Shown here in pieces: positions 17,923 through 25,371 of a stretch of 64,000 nt of DNA (position 1 is the stretch's first letter; each line of letters begins with the position of its first letter). The notes beneath the pieces were generated by a model that was given only the letters and a program-made list of their open reading frames with translations, searched no databases and was not told the origin of the DNA. A program made the translations under genes and the position numbers. The stretch is from CAVSVP01 sp963731125 (GTDB lineage Bacteria; Pseudomonadota; Gammaproteobacteria; Competibacterales; Competibacteraceae): positions 496,001 through 560,000 of the forward strand of contig CAVSVP010000007.1 in assembly GCA_963731125.1 (NCBI GenBank). The letters run 5' to 3'.

Positions 17923-18115
17923 ATAATATCCAATTTCCATTGGACGCTTCTACGTAGTGGAGACCTCCTTCTGCTTCCAGATCACCAAAGCTCCACTCGC
18001 AACCTCCGTCTAGTCTGACAACCAAGGCTGCATTATCGCTGTCCGCCGCAGCAAAGTTGACTCCAAAGATCAATACTGCTAGTGGTACCAGTAATGACAG
18101 CAGTGTTCTTTTCAT

Positions 18116-18361
18116 CTTTCTCCTCCAAAGTCGTGGTTTTTATCAGCGTATTCTCCCTTTTGTGTGGCTTTTAACAGCCCTCTTTAAAAATAGAGCTCAA
18201 CGGAACAAAGAGTTGCGCTAAGGGTTTGTTGTTATCTCAAAATTCACTACCGTACACTTTTTAGAATGGCGTCCCCTAAGGTAGGTAATTTATTGTAAGA
18301 TAGCAGCTTTTTGTTTTCAGGGGGGCAAACGATGGGGAATGTTCACACGCCAGCAAACGCA
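18116..18361. other. Leader and promoter region of the repeat-protein gene
   Basis: About 250 bases upstream of the repeat-protein start (minus strand). The first 30 bases share a near-identical leader, reading AACCACGACT then GGAGGAGAAAGATGA on the minus strand, with the gene at 18913. No other feature recognised. Confidence 0.45.
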
Positions 18362-18386
18362 CCGGCGGGCGCATCCGGCCCGCCGG
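18362..18386 (-). terminator. GC-rich hairpin downstream of the exported-protein gene
   Basis: CCGGCGGGC and GCCCGCCGG form a perfect 9-bp stem with a 7-base loop, about 33 bases after the stop at 18419 on the minus strand. No clear U-run follows, so it may act as an RNA-stabilising hairpin rather than a factor-independent terminator. Confidence 0.5.
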
Positions 18387-18418
18387 ATGTAACACTATTG
18401 CCCATAGGGTTACCGCGG

Positions 18419-18913
18419 TCAGTACCGGCTGCCGCTGCCGCTGCCGCTTATGGGGTTAATTTGCTCTACATCGATGCTATTGGCTGTCTCGTCGTCGGCG
18501 GGCGCGACTGTATAGACAGTGGTCACACTGAGTTCTTCATCGCTCCCGATTAGGACAAAGCCTTTGTCAAAGGCATTCCCTGTTGGCAGCAACTCATCGC
18601 AGTCGATTTCTGTAGCTTTACCCTCGTCAAGGTTTTTGTCAGGCAGGTTGGCTGAATAATCGTTCAAGGCCGAGACCACTTTCCTTTTCAGTTGGGTATT
18701 TCGGCTATCGGTATTAAGGATGTTAATGGCCGTGGCATAAAAGCCGTGAACCACTCTTTTAGGCGAACTCGGCGTTCCGCAGACGAACTTCACCGCGAAC
18801 TGAAAGTTTTTGTCCCTGTCGCTCCACCAGTCAGCGAAAACTACGGTGGGAACCAATAGGTAAGCTACCAATGCCACTAGGGCATTTAACAGAAAAAGGC
18901 TAGGCTTTCTCAT
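18419..18913 (-). CDS. Exported protein of unknown function
   Basis: 164 residues. Signal peptide MRKPSLFLLNALVALVAYLL ending at VVFADW. The mature part begins WWSDRDKNFQFAVKFVCG, has a central VVHGFYATAINILNTDSRN and VSALNDYSANLPD, and ends in a Ser/Gly run. Two cysteines (FVCGTP, EIDCDELLP) could form a disulfide. I do not recognise the family. GGAGGAGAAAG precedes the ATG, and the leader matches that of the repeat protein at 18115; part of its tail recurs at 15805-15867. Similar leaders and neighbouring position suggest a small exported-protein cluster built by duplication. Confidence 0.7.
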   Translation of the reverse strand: MRKPSLFLLNALVALVAYLLVPTVVFADWWSDRDKNFQFAVKFVCGTPSSPKRVVHGFYATAINILNTDSRNTQLKRKVVSALNDYSANLPDKNLDEGKATEIDCDELLPTGNAFDKGFVLIGSDEELSVTTVYTVAPADDETANSIDVEQINPISGSGSGSRY

Positions 18914-19005
18914 CTTTCTCCTCCCGAGTCGTGGTTTGGTTCTGTGGCATTAATGTTATTAACCACAACCCCTAGTAGTTATCCTAAAGAAACAACCACT
19001 ATAGA

Positions 19006-20125
19006 ACTTACGCATTGACAAATAGATCGATTTGTGATGACTGGCAACCTTTCGACCACCAACTTTGCTATACCGAATGATAAGACACACGACACGCCCA
19101 CCCAGTGCCCGCTGTACCTTACCGATGTATATGGGGTTTTTGATGAGTGAGCCCAAATCGGCTACCTGTACCCGCTTATCGGAAGTGATGGGTATTTCTC
19201 ATGACAGCGTCACTCGCTTTCTCTGGCGGGAGGGATACGAGCCGAAGGACCTGTTCGATGAGGCTAGCCAGCTGTTGAATCCGGTGGGTGGGACACTGAG
19301 CGTGGATGACAGCACCTTGGATAAACCTTACAGCCGGCACATGGACTTGGTGAGCCATGTGTGGTCTGGCAAACATCACCGGGTGGTCAAGGGGATAAAC
19401 CTGATCACGTTGTATTACACCGACCCGCAAGGGCGGAGTTTGCCGGTCAACTATCGGGTCTATGACAAAACCGAGCACAAGACCAAGAATGATTATTTCC
19501 TCGACATGCTGGTCCAGGTGGTGGCGTGGGGGCTGCAACCGGATTTCATCACCGGGGACAGTGGGTATTCCAGCGCCAGCAACCTCAAGACGGTCAGACA
19601 CCACCGGATGGGGTTCCTGTTTGCCGTGGAAAACAACCGCCGGGTAGCCATAGAAAAAGGCACTTGGGTCCAAGTCCAGCAGCTGGATATCCCCGACGAC
19701 GGGCGTAAGGTCTGGCTTCGCGATTTCGGTGAGGTAAAACTGTTTCGGACGCGGTTAAAAGACCAACTGCGCCATTACGTCGTATTTCTGCCGCAGGCCG
19801 ATGCCTATGAACCCTTCTCCCAAACCGAATTCCAGAAACGTCATGACCAGCACTGGCACATTGAGCAGTACCACCGTCTCATCAAGCAGGTCTGTCACAT
19901 CGAGACATTCCAGGTACGCCGCAAAGTCCCTATTCTCAACCCTATTTTTGCCGCCCTGTGCAGCTACGTCCATTTGCAGCAGATGCAAATCCATGAGGTC
20001 ATCACTAATGCCTATCAGTGGCAGCGTGATTTGTACAAGGAGGTGGTCGCTGGGTTTGTCAGTTCCTTCATCATCGGGAAAGATTATCTCAATCCACAAT
20101 ATCAGGCCGCTGTCAATGCGTAAGT
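19006..20125. mobile_element. IS701-like insertion sequence
   Basis: Termini ACTTACGCATTGACA (19006-19020) and TGTCAATGCGTAAGT (20111-20125) are perfect inverted repeats bounding a 1.12-kb unit with one transposase gene. No matching target duplication was found. Confidence 0.85.
19143..20123 (+). CDS. DDE transposase, IS701-like, possibly frameshifted at its N-terminus
   Basis: 326 residues from ATG 19143 (MSEPKSATCTRLSEVMGISH). DDE sites: GTLSVDDSTLDKPYS, FITGDSGYSSASNLK and QHWHIEQYHRLIKQVC. The expected N-terminal piece (MTGNLSTTNFAIPNDK...LYLTDVYGVF) is read from ATG 19037 in another frame and stops just after 19143; the frames meet at a run of five T at 19136-19140, where one extra T would join them as GVFLMSEPK. 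Either the copy is damaged, or translation shifts there, or a base was missed in sequencing. Confidence 0.75.
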   Translation: MSEPKSATCTRLSEVMGISHDSVTRFLWREGYEPKDLFDEASQLLNPVGGTLSVDDSTLDKPYSRHMDLVSHVWSGKHHRVVKGINLITLYYTDPQGRSLPVNYRVYDKTEHKTKNDYFLDMLVQVVAWGLQPDFITGDSGYSSASNLKTVRHHRMGFLFAVENNRRVAIEKGTWVQVQQLDIPDDGRKVWLRDFGEVKLFRTRLKDQLRHYVVFLPQADAYEPFSQTEFQKRHDQHWHIEQYHRLIKQVCHIETFQVRRKVPILNPIFAALCSYVHLQQMQIHEVITNAYQWQRDLYKEVVAGFVSSFIIGKDYLNPQYQAAVNA

Positions 20126-20207
20126 CCTACACTATATAGAGTAGGTTCAACAATTAATGCCACAAAACCCGTTGGGATGCGTCTTCGTCAACTCATTTTC
20201 CCCTTAG

Positions 20208-20382
20208 CCTGACTTTCGCTATTCGAACCCTGAATTGATATAAGTTATTGATTTTTTGTTACTGACTTCACAAGGTCGGCACTACAACTCCTATTGTCTA
20301 TCCCGCTCTTGATGCATCAATGGGTTAGAGGTTAGCAGGGGCTGAAAATGGCTGAATTCAGCGGCGAATAGCGAAAGTCAGG
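20208..20382. mobile_element. 175-bp MITE-like element
   Basis: Termini CCTGACTTTCGCTATTCG (20208-20225) and CGAATAGCGAAAGTCAGG (20365-20382) are perfect over 18 bases and flanked by TTAG on both sides (20204-20207, 20383-20386). No coding capacity. A TTAG duplication fits the YTAR targets reported for IS701-type elements, but the ends differ from both IS701-like copies here. Confidence 0.85.
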
Positions 20383-20386
20383 TTAG

Positions 20387-20912
20387 TTGCGGTTTGAGAA
20401 CCATTAATAATAATTATAGACCAAATGGTACAAGAATTACAGAACAGCATAAGAAACCTTCCCGGTCATCGCTATACAACCAATGGCCTATGCCATTCTG
20501 AAGACCCTAGGCAAAATCGACTATGTACTGCTTAATCAGTCCTCAACGTGGAGTCGTCGTGCTCGAAGCAGATGTCCTGGTAGTCTCGCAGGGAGCCGTT
20601 TTAAGGCAGATATCCTGCGATCTAGATTTTGCGACAGGGGAGGTTTGCGTTTCGGGTGCAGATTGGCCTCTACGGCGGCTAGAGTGGGTTTTAAGTGGGC
20701 AATGTACCCCTTTCTTTGGGAAGGATTCACCGCTGCACCAAGACGTGTGCGCGTAGGGTACTAAACACATCTCACTGTCGGATTGTCAGTATGTGCGAAA
20801 ACTAAGATGGAGGATGTTTTTCGGACAGTCTGTGGCTCCGCACGATGTGGGCATATCCTCTGTATCTCTACCTTAGCGTATATTTACGGACGAAAGTGCA
20901 CAGTACTCAGAG
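20387..20912. other. Intergenic region without a recognised gene
   Basis: Two overlapping plus-strand frames (20483-20764 and 20523-20756) are open, but neither resembles a family I know. The region is bounded by a MITE and by an Lrp fragment, so it is probably decayed DNA. Confidence 0.35.
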
Positions 20913-21180
20913 TTACAAGCCCTCCCTGGATACCCCTTCTTCCGTTCTCAGAGCCTTCTGGAGCGGTTCCAAGTGCTCCATTTGGAATTGCCGGTACTCA
21001 TCTAAGTCAGCAGCAACCACCCGCAAGAGAAAATCACAGTCACCAGCCATCAAGTGGCACTCCACTACCTGCGGCAGCCGTTTTATCTCTTCAGTGAAGT
21101 GATCGACAGTTTCTGCATCCTGCCCCTTCAACCAGATTCGTGCGAATACCGTTAGGCCTTTGCCTACTTTGGCAGCATTT
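20913..21180 (-). pseudogene. Lrp/AsnC-family regulator fragment (ligand-binding domain)
   Basis: The minus strand reads VGKGLTVFARIWLKGQ, then DAETVDHFTEEIKRLPQVVE, CHLMAGDCDFLLRVVAADLD and YRQFQMEHL, the RAM ligand-binding domain of Lrp/AsnC regulators. The N-terminal helix-turn-helix domain is missing, and the end (EPLQKALRTEEG) departs from the family, so it is truncated on both sides. It abuts the truncated hydrolase at 21190. Confidence 0.75.
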
Positions 21181-21463
21181 TAGCTGAGTACACAGGGCGG
21201 CCGATTATGGCCTATGATCGTCTCGGGTTCGGACAATCCGACCGGCGGACAGATAAGTTGGGCATCGACTTTGTCCGAGAAGAGGCTGAAAAGTTTTCCC
21301 TGCGCTGTGCGAACAAATGGGATTAGATAGATTTATCGCATTCGGCCATAGCGTTGGTGGCGGAATGGCGGCGCACTGCGCGGCGATGTATTCTTCGGTA
21401 TGCGCTGCATTGATCACCGAATCTGCGCAAGCGTTTGTGGAAAGCAAAACGCGTTCTGGTATA

Positions 21464-23516
21464 ATCACCGATTTTCATTCTGTTATTTCAGGTAACTCAA
21501 TGCTAAGCGAAACTAACCACGTTTCGTTGTTACTTGAGTTCCAGTCGTTCTCATAACGGCTACCCTAATAGTTGAACGCTAGCCGAAATCGCGACATAAC
21601 AGATTTCTGCCGTGGCCCCATCATTTATCTGATCAGAGCCTAAAACAGTGCGCTAAGCTACGTATTTTTTCGAAATAGGTTGTCTCCCTCTAAATTATAA
21701 CAAAAATACATTGATTTACTGTTCAGTTAATTATAGTATCTTCGCATGGAGCCTACGGAATTTTTTAGCCATCCCAGTTGCGCCCGCCAGCGCCAATACG
21801 AGGCGCTCAAAGCCTTCTACCAGGAGAGACTGTCGGCGGCCGAAGCGGCCGCTCGCTTCGGATTCTCGGTCTCGTACTTTAAGAAGCTGCGAGTTGAGTT
21901 TGTGCGCCGTCTTCGGCAGGGACGCAATCCCTTTTTTGTCGAACCCAAAACCGGTCCCAAACAGCGGCGTCGCAGCGACGCGTTGGTGGAGCAGATCATC
22001 GCGCTGCGCAAGCACAACTATGCGATCACCGATATCAAAGCGGTGCTAGAGGCCCAGGGGTGCTCTCTGTCATTGGATACGATCGATCAGCTTTTGAAAA
22101 CCGAAGGCTTTGCGCCGCTACCGAAGCGCACTCGCCAACAGCGCCTGACGGGGAAACCGCCTCCGACCTTACCGGCGCCACGCAGCGGTACCCTGACGCT
22201 CGCTGACGAAGACTTTACCACCACCACGGGAGCGGGTCCCTTGGTTTTTCTGCCGCTACTCGAACGCTTAGGGATCGTGCCGGCGATTACCCAGGCGCAG
22301 TTTCCCTCGACTAGCGAGATCCGCGATGTGCAAGCGGTGTTGTCGCTCTTGGCGCTGAAGCTGATGGGCACCCAGCGCTGGTCACACGACACCGCCTGGA
22401 ATCTGGATCGAGCGTTGGGGCTATTTGCGGGGCTCAACGTGTTACCCAAAGCCACGACGCTGGCGAGCTATTCCTATCGGGTCACGCGGACCATGAATCG
22501 GCGCTTTCTCCTGCAGTTGAGTCGTTGTTTTCAACACGACAGCGCGCCGGGTGAATTCAATTTGGATTTCAAAACGATTCCCCATTGGGGCGATGCGAGT
22601 GTGCTGGAAAAACACGGGTCGGGCAGTCGTGCGAAAGCGCTCAAGAGTGTCCTGGCCTTGATCGTGCAGGACTCCGCTACGGGGCACCTGGCTTATACTA
22701 ACGCCGATATCCGACAGCGTGATCAAAGCGCGGCGGTGCTCGACTTCGTCGACTTTTGGAAGCAGGGCCGTGGGATCGCGCCCAAGGTGCTCATCTTCGA
22801 TTCGAAGCTCACGACTTACCGCCATCTCGATCAGCTCAATCAAAGTCCTGAGCGGATCACATTTCTGACCTTACGCCGGCGCGGTAAGCAGTTGCTCCAG
22901 GGCGTCGAGGCGTTGCCCGCCGAAGCTTGGCAGCGGGTGTCCGTGGCGCGCGCCAAGGGCAAACACCAGACGCTGCGGGTGCACGATGGCACCTGCACGC
23001 TGCCCCATTACCAAGGGGAAGTTCGACAAGTCATTCTCACCGATCACGGGCGCCGGCAACCGACGTTTTTGATCACCAATGACTTCGAACTACCGGTTAA
23101 ACAAGTGGTGCAAAAGTACGCGCGGCGATGGTTAGTGGAACAGGAAATCGCCGAGCAGATCGTGGCGTTTCACCTCAATAGTCCCTCGTCTTCCCTTGTC
23201 GTCAAGGTGGATCTTGACCTCACGTTGTCGCTCTTGGCCCATCATCTCTACCGTCAACTGGCCAATGGCTTACCGGGTTTTGAGCAGTGTACGGTCGAGA
23301 CGATCCATCGGAAATTCCTAGAAAATGGGGCGGCTATCACTATTCACGGCAACACCGTAACGGTTCGACTCAACAAAAAAACGCACCTCCCAATCTTGTT
23401 CGAGCTGCCGTGGATGACACAACCGACTCACCTGGCATGGATGGACATGAATATCCAGTTTCTGCCCGGAACCGTGTCATGAAGAGACCTTATTTATCGG
23501 AATGAAAATCGGTGAT
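21464..23516. mobile_element. 2.05-kb insertion sequence with a large DDE transposase
   Basis: Termini ATCACCGATTTTCATTC (21464-21480) and GAATGAAAATCGGTGAT (23500-23516) are perfect inverted repeats. Inside the left end, around 21487-21542, sequences containing AACTCAA and TTGAGTT form an imperfect hairpin. The element splits an alpha/beta hydrolase gene. The target duplication is not clear. Confidence 0.85.
21746..23482 (+). CDS. DDE transposase with N-terminal helix-turn-helix, family uncertain
   Basis: 578 residues. N-terminal HTH (LSAAEAAARFGFSVSYFKKL) and a second HTH-like unit (NYAITDIKAVLEAQG), then a DDE-like core with FNLDFKTIPHWGD, VLIFDSKLTTYRHL and RRWLVEQEIAEQIVAFHLN as candidate acidic sites. 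It resembles long IS4/IS1634-type transposases, but I cannot fix the family. The frame is intact and lies within the inverted repeats at 21464 and 23516. Confidence 0.75.
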   Translation: MEPTEFFSHPSCARQRQYEALKAFYQERLSAAEAAARFGFSVSYFKKLRVEFVRRLRQGRNPFFVEPKTGPKQRRRSDALVEQIIALRKHNYAITDIKAVLEAQGCSLSLDTIDQLLKTEGFAPLPKRTRQQRLTGKPPPTLPAPRSGTLTLADEDFTTTTGAGPLVFLPLLERLGIVPAITQAQFPSTSEIRDVQAVLSLLALKLMGTQRWSHDTAWNLDRALGLFAGLNVLPKATTLASYSYRVTRTMNRRFLLQLSRCFQHDSAPGEFNLDFKTIPHWGDASVLEKHGSGSRAKALKSVLALIVQDSATGHLAYTNADIRQRDQSAAVLDFVDFWKQGRGIAPKVLIFDSKLTTYRHLDQLNQSPERITFLTLRRRGKQLLQGVEALPAEAWQRVSVARAKGKHQTLRVHDGTCTLPHYQGEVRQVILTDHGRRQPTFLITNDFELPVKQVVQKYARRWLVEQEIAEQIVAFHLNSPSSSLVVKVDLDLTLSLLAHHLYRQLANGLPGFEQCTVETIHRKFLENGAAITIHGNTVTVRLNKKTHLPILFELPWMTQPTHLAWMDMNIQFLPGTVS

Positions 23517-23751
23517 CATTGAAGCAAGAGAAATATTCAAGCAACCAGAACCGTTTGCACAGTTGCAGCGGTATCACGGCGATAAAACCCGTTGGGTTTT
23601 GGACGCCTGGATTAATACCTGGTTGTCTCCTGAATTCAACAATTGGTCGCTGAATGACATCCTGCCGCAGGTGAGATGCCCGACCCTGGTGATTCATGGC
23701 AGTGATGACCCGCATCACTACTGTCACACCTGCAAATGGCCAAAGTCCAAA

Positions 23752-24531
23752 ATGAGCAAGCTTACCTTTAACGAAAATCACCACCTCCACTATGAGTGGA
23801 TAGCGGGAGAAGTAGATCGTCCACATCTGGTCTTTCTTCACGAGGGGTTAGGCTGCCATGCTATGTGGAAGAAATTCCCAAAACGGCTTTGCAACCGAAC
23901 CGGCTGCCCGGGACTTGTCTACGATCGTCTGGGATATGGTAAATCCTCGCCATTGAGGCGCACTCGTACTATTCATTATTTACATGATTACGCTTTGAAA
24001 GAGTTGCCTCAGGTAATTGATGCTCTCATTCCCAACAAGCCGTTTATCCTGATTGGTCATTCTGATGGAGGCAGTATCAGCCTCATTTTCGGGGCAGAAA
24101 AGCCGCCATACCTGAGAGGTATCATTACCGAAGCGGCCCATGTTTTTGTCGAGAGAGAAACGCTAGACGGCATCCGAAAAGCCGATGAAGCGTTTGAGAA
24201 AGGAAAATTTTCAGGGCTTTTCAAGTATCACGGCGAGAAGACCCAAGGTATTTTTAAGGCTTGGTCAGAGACATGGCTGAGTCAGTGGTTCAAGTATTGG
24301 AATATAGAGTATCTTTTACCCTCCATTGAAGTCCCTATGCTTGTTATTCAAGGCTGCGATGACCGATACGGAACTAAAGATCAGGTAGATTCCATTATTT
24401 CCAAGTCAGCAGGTAAAGCGGTGCCGTCCTTGGTGGAAAATTGTGGTCATTCACCACATCAGGAATTGCTTGAGTTCTTACTGGAGCTAATGTCCAGGTT
24501 TATAGCCCAAGTTACCGCCGAGACGAGGTAG
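23752..24531 (+). CDS. Alpha/beta hydrolase, intact copy of a tandem pair
   Basis: 259 residues from ATG 23752. Hydrolase order: oxyanion region VFLHEGLGCHAMWKKFP, YDRLGYGKSSP, nucleophile elbow LIGHSDGGS, acid in VIQGCDDRYG and histidine in VENCGHSPHQE. It belongs to the broad MenH / 3-oxoadipate enol-lactonase-like group; the substrate cannot be inferred. The upstream paralogue is destroyed. No recognisable operon partner remains. Confidence 0.8.
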   Translation: MSKLTFNENHHLHYEWIAGEVDRPHLVFLHEGLGCHAMWKKFPKRLCNRTGCPGLVYDRLGYGKSSPLRRTRTIHYLHDYALKELPQVIDALIPNKPFILIGHSDGGSISLIFGAEKPPYLRGIITEAAHVFVERETLDGIRKADEAFEKGKFSGLFKYHGEKTQGIFKAWSETWLSQWFKYWNIEYLLPSIEVPMLVIQGCDDRYGTKDQVDSIISKSAGKAVPSLVENCGHSPHQELLEFLLELMSRFIAQVTAETR

Positions 24532-24610
24532 CATCCATCGAGGTTTGCTAGCGTTATGAGTACATAACCCAATTTGGCCCCAGATGTTACGAACCCTCCT
24601 GTTGGGCCTA

Positions 24611-24657
24611 TAGGGATATATTAACAGCGTATCTTGATAACAGCTTCCAGATCAATA
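24611..24657. repeat. Repeat shared with the cobK downstream region
   Basis: GGGATATATTAAC, GCGTATCTTGATAACAGCTT and CCAGATCAATA match the reverse complement of 3435-3480 and the direct strand of 3511-3536 with few differences. It overlaps the last codon of the chlD-like gene. Confidence 0.55.
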
Positions 24658-25371
24658 ATGGTGCTGGCTAGCAGGCGTTTTAAATGGCAGCCTGTCCAGT
24701 GCCAAATATTCTCCCCCCAGTACCGTTGCCAACTGTCGACAGCGGCCCAGACGGACGGGGCCGGTTTCTGTGTCGATGATCAGCAGACGGCAAGGTATCT
24801 GGATATCGCTCAGATTAGCGCGGCTGCGGCCGTCGGTAAATAGCGCCAGCAGCTGCTCTTCGTTGGGATAGCGCCGGCGTTCCCGGTCCAGCACCTGCAG
24901 TGCCTCAACGATTCCTTGACGCAGCGGAGTACCGCCACCCGCTGTGATCGCTTGAAGCAACCCGAAGATTTCTCTGGGTGCTCGCTGGGGTGGCACCTGT
25001 AAATACGTTCCCGCGCCGGCAAACTGCAGTATACCGATCCGCGCGCGTAGGCGATAAGCTGTTTCCAGCAATGAGGCCAGTGTGCCCTTTGCTGCAGCAA
25101 GGCCTGCCTCTTTAAGCATTGAGCCGGAGCTGTCTAGAACGATTAGCACCAACTGGCCACGTTTTCCTTGCCAGGGACGATAGCAAAGCTCCGCCGTTTC
25201 CCGAGGACGCCCCCGGGCTCGGCTAAGGGTTGCAAACCAATCGATACTGGCGCGGGCCGTACTTTGTCGGCTGCCGCCGAGGCGTCCACGTTGGTTGTTT
25301 AGAACCGGCGTAGCGCCTTTTCTGCGGCCGTTCTCATCAGTGCGGGGAGGGTGTTCTAACGCTTTTTTTTT
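24652..25371 (-). CDS. chlD: ChlD-like VWA part of the cobaltochelatase, reached by -1 frameshift
   Basis: There is no good independent start: the open frame begins in the A9 run of chlI and continues KKKALEHPPRTDENGRRKG, TPVLNNQRGRLGGSRQ and SIDWFATLSRARGRPRETAE. It then gives the VWA domain with the MIDAS motif LIVLDSSGSM (DxSxS), GGGTPLRQG and LALFTDGRSR, ending about 166 residues after VLIVLD starts. In the family this region is the D subunit that works with ChlI and the large CobN subunit to insert cobalt. The first usable in-frame initiator, GTG at 25152, would remove the beginning of the VWA domain, so translation by -1 frameshift from chlI is the better reading. A fused product would have about 570 residues. 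Confidence 0.8.
   Translation of the reverse strand, partial: KKKALEHPPRTDENGRRKGATPVLNNQRGRLGGSRQSTARASIDWFATLSRARGRPRETAELCYRPWQGKRGQLVLIVLDSSGSMLKEAGLAAAKGTLASLLETAYRLRARIGILQFAGAGTYLQVPPQRAPREIFGLLQAITAGGGTPLRQGIVEALQVLDRERRRYPNEEQLLALFTDGRSRANLSDIQIPCRLLIIDTETGPVRLGRCRQLATVLGGEYLALDRLPFKTPASQHHY

Larger units (their letters stand above)
15886..18115 (-). pseudogene. Exported duplicated-repeat protein gene split by IS701
   Basis: The N-terminal part (17927-18115) starts MKRTLLSLLVPLAVLIFGVN with a signal peptide ending in AAADS and runs to NGNWILS; the C-terminal part (15886-16371) resumes with CHGDIGAGLPIDQA. Removing the IS (16372-17922) and one 4-bp duplicate joins them in frame as WILSCHGDIG. 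The whole protein would hold two similar units of about 95 residues, each with CEWSFG.L.A.GGLHYVE, C.GDI.AGLPIDQAV and CFTPFD.T.DW. The family is unknown to me. The apparent N-terminal 155 residues of the uninterrupted frame up to 16869 are IS antisense. GGAGGAGAAAG precedes the ATG, and the leader matches that of the gene at 18913. Confidence 0.8.
21190..23710 (+). pseudogene. Alpha/beta hydrolase gene, 5'-truncated, frameshifted and split by an IS
   Basis: Left part: IMAYDRLGFGQSDRRTDK, a frame change near 21290-21300, then LCEQMGLDRFIAFGHSVGGG with the nucleophile elbow GHSVG, up to FVESKTRSGI at about 21463. Right part (from about 23517): IEAREIFKQPEPFAQLQRYH, WINTWLSPEFNNWSLNDILP and CPTLVIHGSDDPHHY. 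The order matches the intact paralogue directly downstream. The N-terminus is cut off where the Lrp fragment begins. The open frame from 23512 runs into the intact paralogue without a stop, which is probably a chance fusion caused by loss of the first gene's end. Confidence 0.75.

Noticed and set aside
19006..20125. Target duplication for the IS701-like element
   Set aside because: Bases outside the two inverted ends do not match, so none is claimed.
24652..25152. ChlD starting at the GTG at 25152
   Set aside because: That start would begin inside the VWA domain; upstream codons in the same frame continue to the A9 run and resemble the normal ChlD linker.
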